Shown here in pieces: positions 48,449 through 56,974 of a DNA stretch of 64,000 nt. Position 1 is the first letter of the stretch. The number at the start of each line of letters is the position of its first letter. The position numbers were made by a program, and so were the translations under genes. The stretch comes from Streptomyces sp. CBMA291 (GTDB lineage Bacteria; Actinomycetota; Actinomycetes; Streptomycetales; Streptomycetaceae). A model generated the notes under the pieces. It was not told where the DNA came from, did not search any database, and was given only the letters and a program-made list of their open reading frames with translations. The stretch is taken from contig NZ_MSJP01000115.1 in the NCBI RefSeq assembly GCF_014596525.1, positions 62,001 through 126,000 on the forward strand, in the 5' to 3' direction.

Positions 48449-49849
48449 TCAGCGGTTGCCCAGGGCCCAGCGGGGGCCGTCGGGACCGTCCTCGATGGCG
48501 AGCCCGGAGGCGTTGAGCTGGTCGCGGATCGCGTCCGCGGTCGCCCAGTCCTTCCGTTCGCGGGCCGACTCGCGCTGCTGGAGCACGAGCCGGACGAGGG
48601 TGTCGACGACGCCGTGGAGTTCCTCGCCGCCGCCGGACTCCTCGGCCCAGTGCGGGTCGAGGGGGTCCAGACCGAGGACGCCGAGCATGGCACGGACCTC
48701 GGCGAGGCGGGCGATCGCCTCGTCCTTGTCGTCCGCCGCGAGGGCGCTGTTGCCCTGTCGGACGGTGGTGTGGATGATCGCGAGCGCGTGCGGCACGCCC
48801 AGGTCGTCGTCCATCGCCTCGGCGAAGGCGGGCGGCACCTCGGCGGCGGGGACGACGGGCGCCCCGGCCTTCTCGGTGGCCCGCTGGACGAAGCCCTCGA
48901 TGCGGGCGAACGCCGCCTCGGCCTCGCGCAGGGACTCCTCGCTGTACTCGATCATCGAGCGGTAGTGCGGGGTGCCCAGGTAGTAGCGCAGGACGATGGG
49001 GCGCCAGTTCTTCACCATCTCGGAGACCAGCACGCTGTTGCCGAGCGACTTCGACATCTTCTCGCCGCTCATGGTGACCCAGGCGTTGTGCACCCAGTAC
49101 CGCGCGAAGTCGTCGCCGAAGGCCTTGGCCTGGGCGATCTCGTTCTCGTGGTGCGGGAAGATCAGGTCGAGACCGCCGCCGTGGATGTCGAAGGCGGAGC
49201 CCAGGTACTTGTGCGCCATGGCCGAGCACTCCAGGTGCCAGCCGGGACGGCCGCGGCCCCACGGGGTCTCCCAGTCGGGCTCGCCCGGCTTGGTCGCCTT
49301 CCACATCGCGAAGTCGCGCGGGTCGCGCTTGCCGGTGATGCCGTCCTCGGGGGGCTGTCGGAGATCGTCGATGTCCTGGTTGGACAGCTCCAGATAGCCC
49401 GGGAAGGACCGCACGTCGAAGTAGACGCTGCCGTCCGCCTCGTAGGCGTGGCCGCGCTCGATCAGACCGCGCATCATCTCGATCATCTCGGGGACGTGCC
49501 CGGTGGCGCGCGGCTCGTAGCTGGGCGGGAGGCAGCCGAGCGCCTCGTAGCCCGCGTTGAACGCGCGCTCGTTCTCGTAACCGATGGACCACCAGGGGCG
49601 GCGCTGCTCGGCGCCCTTGTTGATGATCTTGTCGTCGATGTCGGTGACGTTGCGGATGAACGTGACGTCGTAGCCGCGGTACGCGAACCAGCGGCGCATG
49701 ATGTCGAAGTTCAGCCCCGAACGGATGTGGCCGATGTGCGGGGCCGCCTGGACGGTGGCACCACAGAGGTAGATCGAGACGTGGCCCGGCGTGAGCGGGG
49801 TGAAGTCGCGGATCTGCCGGGAGCTGGTGTCGTACAGGCGAATGGTCAC
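48449..49849 (-). CDS. cysS: Cysteinyl-tRNA synthetase
   Basis: A 466-residue class-I aminoacyl-tRNA synthetase. The opening TIRLYDTSSRQIRDF, zinc ligand Cys in YLCGATVQ, HIGH motif PHIGHIRSG, zinc site WHLECSAMA with HHENEIAQ, and KMSKS motif GEKMSKSLGN are all present. The C-terminal DALR-like and anticodon domains end with KDWATADAIRDQLNA. It charges tRNA-Cys. The GTG start (49849) is the family position; another GTG is directly upstream. The shorter relative MshC of mycothiol synthesis differs in its C-terminus, so this is cysS. Confidence 0.97.
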   Translation of the reverse strand: MTIRLYDTSSRQIRDFTPLTPGHVSIYLCGATVQAAPHIGHIRSGLNFDIMRRWFAYRGYDVTFIRNVTDIDDKIINKGAEQRRPWWSIGYENERAFNAGYEALGCLPPSYEPRATGHVPEMIEMMRGLIERGHAYEADGSVYFDVRSFPGYLELSNQDIDDLRQPPEDGITGKRDPRDFAMWKATKPGEPDWETPWGRGRPGWHLECSAMAHKYLGSAFDIHGGGLDLIFPHHENEIAQAKAFGDDFARYWVHNAWVTMSGEKMSKSLGNSVLVSEMVKNWRPIVLRYYLGTPHYRSMIEYSEESLREAEAAFARIEGFVQRATEKAGAPVVPAAEVPPAFAEAMDDDLGVPHALAIIHTTVRQGNSALAADDKDEAIARLAEVRAMLGVLGLDPLDPHWAEESGGGEELHGVVDTLVRLVLQQRESARERKDWATADAIRDQLNASGLAIEDGPDGPRWALGNR

Positions 49850-50100
49850 CACCCCAGGGTAGTGGGCGCCCGGCGGTGCCCCGATACCCGATCCTGCTCT
49901 CGGATGACGTTTTTCACCGGGTACCGGGCGCCCCCGGCGCCGGACACCCCCCGATCCACCCGCCCGGCGCACCGGGGGACGCCCGCGCACGGGGGTGTCG
50001 GGGCTGGTCGGAAGGGGTGCGTCGCCGGGCGTGGCCAGGGGTGTTCCCGGGTGTCGGGGGTACGCGGGCCGGGGCGGGCGGCCCGCGTGCCCCCGGGGTG

Positions 50101-50670
50101 TCAGGCCTGGTCGACCCGGTAGACGAGGGCCGTCGCGAGGGCCGCGAGGCCTTCCGCGCGGCCCGTCAGGCCGAGGCCGTCCGTCGTCGTGCCGGAGACG
50201 GAGACCGGGGCCCCGGCCGCCTCGCCGAGCGCCTTCTGCGCCTCGGCGCGCCGCTTGCCGACCTTCGGCCGGACGCCGACGACCTGGACGGCGATGTTGC
50301 CGATCTCGTATCCCTCGGCGCGTACGATCCGCGCGGCCTCGGCGAGCAGGGTGACACCGGAGGCGCCGGACCACTCGGGGCGGGAGGTGCCGAAGTGGGC
50401 GCCGAGGTCGCCGATGCCGGCGGCGGAGAAGAGCGCGTCGCAGGCGGCGTGGGCGGCGACGTCGCCGTCCGAGTGCCCGGCGAGGCCGTATCCCTCGGAG
50501 TCCTCCCAGAGGAGCCCCGCGCACCAGAGTTCCCGGCCCTGCTCGAAGGCGTGGACGTCGGTGCCGATGCCGACGAGCGGGATCACCGGGCGGGCGCCGG
50601 GGGGCGTGCCCGGGGCCGGGGTGCCCGGGGTGGGGGTCGGGTCGGGGGTGGGGGTCGGGTCAGAAGCCAT
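50101..50670 (-). CDS. ispF: 2-C-methyl-D-erythritol 2,4-cyclodiphosphate synthase
   Basis: MEP isoprenoid pathway enzyme forming the cyclic diphosphate. The core domain starts at VGIGTDVHAFEQGR (DxH metal site) and has GLAGHSDGDVAAHA, DLGAHF and the C-terminal TTTDGLGLTGRAEGLAALA. It is 189 residues because of a 28-residue Pro/Thr repeat (PTPTPD units) before the normal start. The ATG overlaps the ispD end by 11 bp. A shorter product starting at VIPLVGIG is conceivable, but no internal ribosome site is evident. It is co-transcribed with ispD. Confidence 0.95.
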   Translation of the reverse strand: MASDPTPTPDPTPTPGTPAPGTPPGARPVIPLVGIGTDVHAFEQGRELWCAGLLWEDSEGYGLAGHSDGDVAAHAACDALFSAAGIGDLGAHFGTSRPEWSGASGVTLLAEAARIVRAEGYEIGNIAVQVVGVRPKVGKRRAEAQKALGEAAGAPVSVSGTTTDGLGLTGRAEGLAALATALVYRVDQA

Positions 50671-51409
50671 CGTTGGCCCTCCTGCGGGCGAGTACGGCCT
50701 CGGCGAGGACGAGGTCGAGGGGGCGGGTCACCTTGAAGGCCTCCTCGTGGCCCGGCACGACGACGACGGGTGCGCCGAGCCGCTCGACCATGCCGGCGTC
50801 GTCGGTGGCGCCCTCTCCGCTCAGGGCGATGGTGGCGTGCGCGTTGACGAGGGTCTCGCGGTCGAAGCCCTGCGGGGTCTGGACGGCGCGGAGCCGGGCC
50901 CGTACGGGGGTGGCGACGACCTGTTCGGGCTCGCCGGGCGTCCCGGCCGGTTCGACCTCCTTGACCGTGTCCGCGACGGGCAGCGCGGGGACGACGGCGA
51001 CGGCCCCGGCCCGGACGGCCTCGATCACGGCGTCCACGGTGTCGACGGGGACGAGGGGGCGGGCGGCGTCGTGGACGAGGACGGTGGTGACGTCGTCGGG
51101 CACGGCCTTGAGGCCGAGGTGGACGGATTCCTGACGGGTGTCGCCGCCGGGGACGACCACGTAGTCCGTGCGCTCGGGCAGGGCGTGGGCGTCGAGGAGG
51201 TTCTTCACCTCGGCGGCGCCGTCGGGGGGTGCGACCACGACGACGAGCGAGACCGCGCGGGAGGCGGCCATCGCGCGGACGGCGTGGACGAGCATGGGGG
51301 TGCCGCTCAGCGCACGCAGCGCCTTGGGGGCGCCCGGACCGAGGCGTACGCCCCGTCCGGCCGCCGGGATCACCACAGCGGTACGAGGAGGACGCGCATC
51401 GTCTGACAT
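50660..51409 (-). CDS. ispD: 2-C-methyl-D-erythritol 4-phosphate cytidylyltransferase
   Basis: A 249-residue MEP-pathway enzyme transferring CMP from CTP to methylerythritol phosphate. The nucleotide-binding motif VVIPAAGRGVRLGPGAPKAL is near the N-terminus, VHDAARPLV gives the conserved Asp/Ala/Arg segment, and ATPVRARLRAVQTPQGF and TDDAGMVE follow. The ATG at 51409 has a GGAG site eight bases upstream. The 3' end overlaps ispF. It stands downstream of carD on the same strand. Confidence 0.95.
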   Translation of the reverse strand: MSDDARPPRTAVVIPAAGRGVRLGPGAPKALRALSGTPMLVHAVRAMAASRAVSLVVVVAPPDGAAEVKNLLDAHALPERTDYVVVPGGDTRQESVHLGLKAVPDDVTTVLVHDAARPLVPVDTVDAVIEAVRAGAVAVVPALPVADTVKEVEPAGTPGEPEQVVATPVRARLRAVQTPQGFDRETLVNAHATIALSGEGATDDAGMVERLGAPVVVVPGHEEAFKVTRPLDLVLAEAVLARRRANDGF

Positions 51410-51736
51410 CGGTTGCACTCCGGCAGGTTTGTTTCCGCGGCCGACATGGGTATGGCCTCACCGTGCCCGACGCTCCGCCTTGACCGGGCCCTTTCCGTGA
51501 CGACGGTCGAGGCGTTGCCGTCCGGGCACAGGAGTCCGGACGTAACGGGGGGTGCGGGGAGTCTCTCAGCCGTGCGCGCACAGGGTCGTGCCGCACAGGG
51601 CCGTGCGTACGCTCCCGCGGGCGTACGCGGACATGCCGCAGCGCCCGGCGGCAGCACTGTGTGGATCACAGCGCGCCAACGGGCACCACGGCATCGCTTC
51701 ACTTGGGAGCGGGCTCGAATGTCTTCAGAGCACCGC
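51410..51736. other. Spacer between carD and ispD
   Basis: A 327-bp stretch downstream of carD and upstream of ispD. It presumably holds the ispDF promoter. I see no strong hairpin and no gene with codon bias or ribosome site. Confidence 0.5.
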
Positions 51737-52219
51737 TCAGGACGCGAGGACCTCGTCGAGGAGAGCCTCGGCCTTGTCCTCGTTCGTGTTCTCCGCGAGG
51801 GCCAGCTCGCTGACCAGGATCTGCCGGGCCTTGGCGAGCATGCGCTTCTCACCGGCGGAGAGACCGCGCTCGCGCTCGCGCCGCCACAGGTCGCGGACTA
51901 CTTCGGCGACCTTGATGACATCGCCGGAGGCGAGCTTCTCGAGATTTGCCTTGTAGCGACGGGACCAGTTCGTCGGCTCCTCGGCGTACGGCGCGCGCAG
52001 CACCTCGAAGACCCGGTCCAGCCCGTCCTGACCGACCACGTCGCGGACTCCGACGAACTCCGCGTTGTCCGCCGGTACGCGAACCGTCAGGTCGCCCTGC
52101 GCGACCTTGAGCACCAAGTAGGTCTTGTCCACGCCTTTGATCTGGCGAGTTTCGATGGCCTCGATCAGCGCGGCCCCGTGATGGGGATAGACCACGGTGT
52201 CGCCAACCTTGAACGTCAT
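51737..52219 (-). CDS. carD: CarD-family transcriptional regulator
   Basis: A 160-residue RNA-polymerase-binding regulator that stabilises open promoter complexes, notably at rRNA promoters. The N-terminal RNAP-interacting Tudor-like domain is FKVGDTVVYPHHGAALIEAIETR, and the helical C-terminal DNA-binding domain includes NWSRRYKANLEKLASGD and VVRDLWRRERERGLSAGEKRML. Length and sequence are nearly those of the actinobacterial consensus. It precedes ispD-ispF, a conserved actinobacterial order. Confidence 0.97.
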   Translation of the reverse strand: MTFKVGDTVVYPHHGAALIEAIETRQIKGVDKTYLVLKVAQGDLTVRVPADNAEFVGVRDVVGQDGLDRVFEVLRAPYAEEPTNWSRRYKANLEKLASGDVIKVAEVVRDLWRRERERGLSAGEKRMLAKARQILVSELALAENTNEDKAEALLDEVLAS

Positions 52220-52813
52220 GTGACAGGTACCCCTTCCGTGGCTATCCAGGGTAACACGGATACGGCTTCTTCTGAATGGCGTTTTCGCAGGTCAGGGCAT
52301 ATCTCGGGGCTTGACAACAGCGACAGGGACGTGCTGCGGAGGGCTTCCGGAAGGCGGTATTCGCAGGTCGGAGCGGCTGTGTCGACGCAGAGAAACACCG
52401 ACGTTACACCTACCCGGAACCTCTCCCCGATGGGCCGATGCCCCGATTTGTCGGGTTCGGAGTGGCCTTCTTCACGTACTCCGTTCGAGGATCGCCCTCA
52501 CGTACGGATACCCCACGGGGTGATTCCGTAATTGATCAGTCGGGCCGGGTCCATGATTTTCCGGAGGTACGGCTCGGGTAATGCGGGGCGCTCCTCGAAT
52601 TGATCAAGGCGGTTATGTGAACAACAGGTCAATGGGGAGAGATCCAGCCAGGAGACCCCCGGTCGGCGGGCGACCGCGAGGGGCCGGCCGCCGGTTAGAG
52701 GCGGGTCGGGTGCGGGACGGAGAGGACGGCTCGGTAACCTAAGCGCGCTGACAGGCTTTTAGTTGGCTTTTGGTCCCCCCGTCCGTCCGTACGTCCAAGG
52801 AGATGCCGCCGCC
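52220..52813. other. Divergent promoter region of carD and the lipoprotein gene
   Basis: A 594-bp spacer. Its middle (52,520-52,640) is relatively AT-rich. The carD promoter must lie at the left end and the lipoprotein promoter near 52,730. No inverted repeat stands out, and no open frame is supportable. Confidence 0.5.
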
Positions 52814-53410
52814 GTGAGCCGCAGCCTTCGACGCGGCGCCCTCGCCGCCACCGCCATCGTGTTCTCCATCGCCGCCCTGTCCGCCTGTGGCGCGGGCAAC
52901 AACGCGCAGACGCTCGGAATCCGGCCGGACAACGCCGCCGTCTCGGTGGGCGAAGTCAAGATCCAGAACGCGCTGGTGATCACCCAGCCCGAGCCCGGTG
53001 TCAAGGGCCCGGCCGCCGTCTCGGCCACCCTCTTCAACAACGGGCGCGAGGCGCAGGTCCTCCAGTCGATCAGCCTGCCGGGCAGCAGCGCCGCCGTGAC
53101 GCTGAAGCCCGCCGGGGGCTCCGGCCAGATCACCGTCCCGGCCGGCGGCTACGTCGTCATCGGCGGCGAGGGCAACGCCTCCGCCGTCATCGAGAACGGC
53201 AACGAGTCCGCCCGCGACGGCGACGCCCAGCGGGTCGTCTTCAAGCTGAGCACGACCGGCGACGTGGGCATCGACGCCTTCGTCGTCCCGGCCAGGCACT
53301 ACTTCAAGGACTTCGGCCCGTCCGCCGTCCCGGCCGTCCCCGCCGCCACGCCGACCACCACCGCGTCGGCCGAGCCGACGGGCGAGGCGACGCACTCCGC
53401 CGGTCACTGA
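52814..53410 (+). CDS. Lipoprotein of unknown function (198 aa)
   Basis: An exported lipoprotein: RSLRRGALAATAIVFSIAALSAC ends in a lipobox with the modified Cys at about residue 25. The mature domain is beta-rich (AVSVGEVKIQNALVIT, AAVSATLFNNGREAQVLQSI, VTLKPAGG, GGYVVIGG), resembling copper-chaperone or DUF461-type folds but without a recognisable Met/His metal site. The tail is Pro/Thr-rich. The GTG at 52814 has AAGGAG ten bases upstream. It ends before a perfect bidirectional terminator. Confidence 0.82.
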   Translation: MSRSLRRGALAATAIVFSIAALSACGAGNNAQTLGIRPDNAAVSVGEVKIQNALVITQPEPGVKGPAAVSATLFNNGREAQVLQSISLPGSSAAVTLKPAGGSGQITVPAGGYVVIGGEGNASAVIENGNESARDGDAQRVVFKLSTTGDVGIDAFVVPARHYFKDFGPSAVPAVPAATPTTTASAEPTGEATHSAGH

Positions 53411-53722
53411 CCACGGCAGCCGTACGCGGCAGACATGTGAAAGGCGCCCCTCCCGGCCGGGAGGGGCGCCTTTCACATGAGCGGCGGGGCGGGCGGGGCC
53501 GGACGGGAGCGGGCCGCGCAGGACCCGGCCCCGTGGGGCCGTACGGCTGCCGAGGCCACGGCGCCCCCGTGGCCTACGGCTCGCACGGAACGGGACTCGC
53601 ACGGAACGGGACTCGCACGGAGCAAGGCCCGCTTTCCGGGCCTGCTCCGAGCGCTGCTCCGCCCGGTCCCGGTCCCGCTCCGGTCCACAGCCTCCGCCGT
53701 CCGAAGGCCGCTCGCGGTCTGT
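53411..53722. other. Spacer after the terminator, with short tandem repeats
   Basis: Besides the terminator, this 312-bp spacer contains TCGCACGGAACGGGAC repeated in tandem at 53,581-53,612 plus a partial third copy. No gene is supportable. Confidence 0.6.
53435..53478. terminator. Perfect 22-bp hairpin terminator
   Basis: ATGTGAAAGGCGCCCCTCCC pairs with GGGAGGGGCGCCTTTCACAT with virtually no loop. It has A/T flanks in both directions and stands between the convergent lipoprotein and phoP genes. Confidence 0.92.
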
Positions 53723-54403
53723 CTACGGCTCGAACTTGTAGCCCAGGCCCCGGACCGTGACCAGGTAGCGCGGGGCGCCCGGGTCCGGCTCGATCTTGGC
53801 CCGGAGGCGCTTCACGTGCACGTCGAGGGTCTTGGTGTCGCCGACGTAGTCCGCGCCCCACACCCGGTCGATGAGCTGCATACGGGTGAGGACCCGGCCC
53901 GCGTTGCGCAGGAGCATCTCCAGGAGGTCGAACTCCTTCAGCGGCAGGTCGACCTTGCCGCCGCCGACCGTCACCACGTGCCGGTCGACGTCCATCCGGA
54001 CCGGACCCGCTTCGAGGGCCGCCGGGGTGACCTCCTCCGGCTCGCCCCGGCGCCGCAGCACCGCGCGGATGCGGGCGACCAGCTCCCGCGAGGAGAACGG
54101 CTTCGTCACGTAGTCGTCGGCCCCTATCTCCAGGCCGACGACCTTGTCGATCTCGCTGTCCTTGGCGGTCACCATGATGACCGGGACGTTCGAGCGGCCG
54201 CGCAGCTGACGGCAGACCTCGGTGCCGGGCAGTCCGGGAAGCATCAGGTCGAGGAGGACGAGGTCGGCCCCGTTGCGCTCGAACTCGTCGAGGCCGTCGG
54301 GTCCGGTGGCCGCGACGGCGACCTCGAAACCCTCCTTGCGAAGCATGTAGGACAGGGCGTCGCTGAAGGATTCCTCATCCTCGACGACGAGCACTCGGGT
54401 CAC
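53723..54403 (-). CDS. phoP: Phosphate-response regulator PhoP
   Basis: A 226-residue OmpR/PhoB-family regulator. The receiver has VEDEESF, the phosphoacceptor Asp in LVLLDLMLPG, Thr in MVTAKD and Lys in DDYVTKPF. The C-terminal winged helix contains LPLKEFDLLEMLLRNAGRVLTR and TLDVHVKRLRAKIEPD. It is activated by PhoR at low phosphate and binds PHO boxes; in Streptomyces it also represses antibiotic production. The GTG overlaps the phoR stop by four bases. Sequence and neighbours match S. coelicolor PhoP. Confidence 0.96.
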   Translation of the reverse strand: MTRVLVVEDEESFSDALSYMLRKEGFEVAVAATGPDGLDEFERNGADLVLLDLMLPGLPGTEVCRQLRGRSNVPVIMVTAKDSEIDKVVGLEIGADDYVTKPFSSRELVARIRAVLRRRGEPEEVTPAALEAGPVRMDVDRHVVTVGGGKVDLPLKEFDLLEMLLRNAGRVLTRMQLIDRVWGADYVGDTKTLDVHVKRLRAKIEPDPGAPRYLVTVRGLGYKFEP

Positions 54404-55629
54404 GGAAGGACCTCCGGGGCTGGAAGCGGTTCGGTCATGAGATCGGGAGTGGGGGCGGAGGCGTGTCGGCGGTCCCGTACGGAGCCCGCCTCGGGCAGCC
54501 GCAGGGTGAAGGTGGAGCCCTGGCCCTCGGTGCTCCAGACGGTGACCTCACCGCCGTGCGAGGCGGCCACGTGCTTGACGATGGCCAGACCGAGTCCCGT
54601 ACCGCCGGTGGCACGGGAGCGGGCCGGGTCGACCCGGTAGAAGCGCTCGAAGATCCGCTCGCGGTCCTTCTCGGAGATGCCGATGCCCTGGTCGGTCACG
54701 GCTATCTCGATGAGGTCCCCGCCCGGCACCGCGATGTGGCGGGCGGCGATGCCCACCCGCGTACGGGCCGGCGAGTAGTTCACCGCGTTCTCCACGAGGT
54801 TGCCCAGGGCCGCGGCGAGCTGGCCGCGGCTGCCCCAGACGTACAGGTCGGCGGAGCCTCCGGAGACCATGGTGATCTGCTTGGTGGAGGCGGTGTGCCG
54901 GGAGCGGTCGATCGCCTCGGCGACCAGCTCGTCCACGGACACCGGCTCGGAGTCCTCCAGCGGGTCGTCGTTCTGCACCCGGGAGAGGTCGATGAGCTCC
55001 TGCACCAGATTGGTCAGTCGGGTCGCCTCGATCTGCATCCGGCCGGCGAAGCGGGTGACCGCCTCGGGGTCGTCCGAGGCGTCCATGACCGCCTCGGAGA
55101 GCAGCGAGAGCGCCCCCGTGGGCGTCTTGAGCTCATGGCTCACGTTCGCCACGAAGTCACGCCGCACCGCTTCGATGCGACGGGCCTCGGTGAGGTCCTC
55201 GACCAGCAGCAGCACCAGACGGGACCCCAGCGGCGCCACCCGGGCGGAGACGGCGAGAGCCTCGCCGCGACCGGTGCCGCGCCTCGGCAGGTCCAGCTCG
55301 ACCTGCCGTATCTCGCCGTCCCGGCGGGTGTCACGGGCCATGTTGAGCATGGGCTCGACGGCCAGTTTCCCGCCGCGGACCAGTCCGAGGGCGTACGCCG
55401 CCGAGCTGGCCTTCACCACCGAGTCGCTCTCGTCGAGAACGACCGCGGAGGAGCGCAGTACGGACAGCACCGTGTCGACGCCGGGCGGAAGCACGGCGTC
55501 GGTGTGCAGGGAAGTCCGCGTGGGTCTCGTCTGGTCGCGCTCGCTCCAGCGGAACGCCAGCATGGCGATCACGCCGGTGCACATGCCGGCGATCGCGGCC
55601 AATGCGGCGACCGCCGCGTTCACGTCCAT
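54400..55629 (-). CDS. phoR: Phosphate sensor histidine kinase PhoR
   Basis: A 409-residue kinase with one N-terminal membrane helix (AAVAALAAIAGMCTGVIAMLAF), a PAS-like region, the HisKA box FVANVSHELKTPTGALS and an ATPase domain with NLVENAVNYSP, DQGIGIS, RFYRVDPARSRATGGTGLGLAIVKH. It senses phosphate limitation, probably through the Pst/PhoU system, and phosphorylates PhoP. Divergent from phoU across a spacer with PHO boxes. The single helix, rather than two, is normal for Streptomyces PhoR. Confidence 0.95.
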   Translation of the reverse strand: MDVNAAVAALAAIAGMCTGVIAMLAFRWSERDQTRPTRTSLHTDAVLPPGVDTVLSVLRSSAVVLDESDSVVKASSAAYALGLVRGGKLAVEPMLNMARDTRRDGEIRQVELDLPRRGTGRGEALAVSARVAPLGSRLVLLLVEDLTEARRIEAVRRDFVANVSHELKTPTGALSLLSEAVMDASDDPEAVTRFAGRMQIEATRLTNLVQELIDLSRVQNDDPLEDSEPVSVDELVAEAIDRSRHTASTKQITMVSGGSADLYVWGSRGQLAAALGNLVENAVNYSPARTRVGIAARHIAVPGGDLIEIAVTDQGIGISEKDRERIFERFYRVDPARSRATGGTGLGLAIVKHVAASHGGEVTVWSTEGQGSTFTLRLPEAGSVRDRRHASAPTPDLMTEPLPAPEVLP

Positions 55630-55702
55630 GCCCCAAGGTTATGCGGGCTCACCGACACTCTCCCAGCCGTCCGGGTGGCTGCTCGAACACTCGTCGCTCA
55701 GA

Positions 55703-55735
55703 GTTCACCGTGAGGTCCCGGCTGGTTCACTTGCC
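55703..55735. promoter_or_regulatory. PHO box (direct repeats), phoR side
   Basis: GTTCACCGTGA at 55,703 and GTTCACTTGCC at 55,725 are 22 bp apart, two 11-bp repeat units, fitting the PhoP operator consensus GTTCACC. It is 74 bp upstream of phoR. Confidence 0.8.
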
Positions 55736-55766
55736 CCGAAGCCCAAGGTGGCGCGCGTCGCCCAGA

Positions 55767-55799
55767 GTTCACCTTGGGGAAAGAGGTGGTTCATGTGAG
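55767..55799. promoter_or_regulatory. PHO box (direct repeats), phoU side
   Basis: GTTCACCTTGG at 55,767 and GTTCATGTGAG at 55,789 are again 22 bp apart, with a degenerate unit between them. It lies about 95 bp upstream of phoU. Two PHO boxes in one divergent region imply autoregulation of phoRP and control of phoU. Confidence 0.82.
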
Positions 55800-55891
55800 G
55801 GGGTGGAACCGGACGCGTACGGGCCCGAACGTGGGAGCGTGGGTCCTAAGCCCCACCCGGACCCCGGAGCACTGCGGAGAGAGGGACATCC

Positions 55892-56572
55892 ATGCGGGAC
55901 GCGTACCACGAGGAACTTGACTCGATCGGCGAGGGCCTGGTCGAAATGGCCCGACTCGTCGGGTCGGCGATCGGGCGCGCCACGACGGCGATGCTCGACG
56001 CGGATCTGAAGCTCGCGGAGAGCGTGATCGCCGCCGACCAGAAGGTCGACGACCTCCAGCACGACCTGGAGGCGCGGGCCATAGCGCTGCTCGCGCGGCA
56101 GCAGCCGGTGGCGACGGATCTTCGGATCGTGGTGACCTCGCTGCGCATGAGCGCCGACCTGGAGCGCTCGGGCGACCTGGCGCAGCACGTGGCGAAGCTG
56201 GCGCGGCTGCGGTTCCCCGCCACGGCGGTGCCCCGGGACCTGCACGCGACCATCCTGGAGATGGGGCAGCTGGCGCAGCGCCTGATGGCGAAGGCGGCGG
56301 AGGTCATCATCACCAAGGACGTCGATCTGGCGCTTCAGCTGGAGCAGGACGACGACGAGATGGACCTGCTGCACCGGACGCTGTTCCAGCACCTGATGGA
56401 CGACCGCTGGCGGCACGGCATCGAGACGGCGGTCGACGTGACGCTGCTCGGCCGGTACTACGAGCGGTTCGCGGACCACGCGGTGTCGGTGGCGAAGCGG
56501 GTCGTGTACCTGGTGACGGGTGAGCACGCGGACGAGCTCCAGGCGGCGGACGCGCCGGTGGAAGGCGCGTAG
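55892..56572 (+). CDS. phoU: Phosphate-signalling regulator PhoU
   Basis: A 226-residue all-helical PhoU with its two three-helix repeats. The opening RDAYHEELDSIGEGLVEMARLVG, the metal-cluster motifs DDLQHDLEARAIALLARQQPVATDLR and DEMDLLHRTLFQHLMDDR, and RYYERFADHAVSVAKRVVYLVTGE are conserved. It modulates PhoR and phosphate transport. It is not next to pst genes, as in S. coelicolor, but is divergent from phoRP. Start ATG with GGAGAGAGG. Confidence 0.95.
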   Translation: MRDAYHEELDSIGEGLVEMARLVGSAIGRATTAMLDADLKLAESVIAADQKVDDLQHDLEARAIALLARQQPVATDLRIVVTSLRMSADLERSGDLAQHVAKLARLRFPATAVPRDLHATILEMGQLAQRLMAKAAEVIITKDVDLALQLEQDDDEMDLLHRTLFQHLMDDRWRHGIETAVDVTLLGRYYERFADHAVSVAKRVVYLVTGEHADELQAADAPVEGA

Positions 56573-56663
56573 GCCCACGGGCTCCGATGCGCCGTTGATG
56601 CGCCGGTCCGGGCGGGTTCCAATGGGGAGAGGCGACGTGCGCCTCGAAAAGGGAGGGACCCCC

Positions 56664-56816
56664 ATGGCCGATTCCCCCACGATGACCGAATCCCCGGTGG
56701 AGGCGCCGCGCGACGCGGCGCACCTGACCGTCCTGGGCAACTGCGGCTGCGGCTCGGGCTGCGGCTGCGGCTGCCAGTCGGGCTCGCCGTGCCAGTGCGG
56801 CGGCTGCTCGGGCTGA
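56664..56816 (+). CDS. Cys-rich metallothionein-like peptide (50 aa)
   Basis: ATG with a strong GGGAGGG site. The first half is acidic (DSPTMTESPVEAPRDAAHLT). The second half has eight cysteines in GNCGCGSGCGCGC and PCQCGGCSG, with glycine and serine between, suited to bind Zn or Cu. It is 91 bp downstream of phoU on the same strand and is followed by a hairpin. No family name is certain; it may be a small actinobacterial metallothionein. It is too short for most gene callers' default limit. Confidence 0.82.
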   Translation: MADSPTMTESPVEAPRDAAHLTVLGNCGCGSGCGCGCQSGSPCQCGGCSG

Positions 56817-56830
56817 CCCGAGCGACACCC

Positions 56831-56881
56831 CGGGAGGGAGGGGCGGGACGCGACCAGCGATATCGCGCCCCGCCCCTCCCG
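56831..56881. terminator. Hairpin after the Cys-rich peptide gene
   Basis: GGGAGGGAGGGGCGGG pairs with CCCGCCCCTCCC across a loop containing GCGATATCGC, itself a small palindrome. It stands between convergent genes and is followed by TCCCTTTATCCGT-type repeats (56,890-56,985). Confidence 0.75.
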
Positions 56882-56974
56882 CCTGTCCGTCCTGCGGGTC
56901 CCTCTGCCCGTCCCGCAGGTCCCTTTATCCGTCCAGCGGGGCCCTTTATCCGTTTATCCGTCGCGCAGGCCCTT

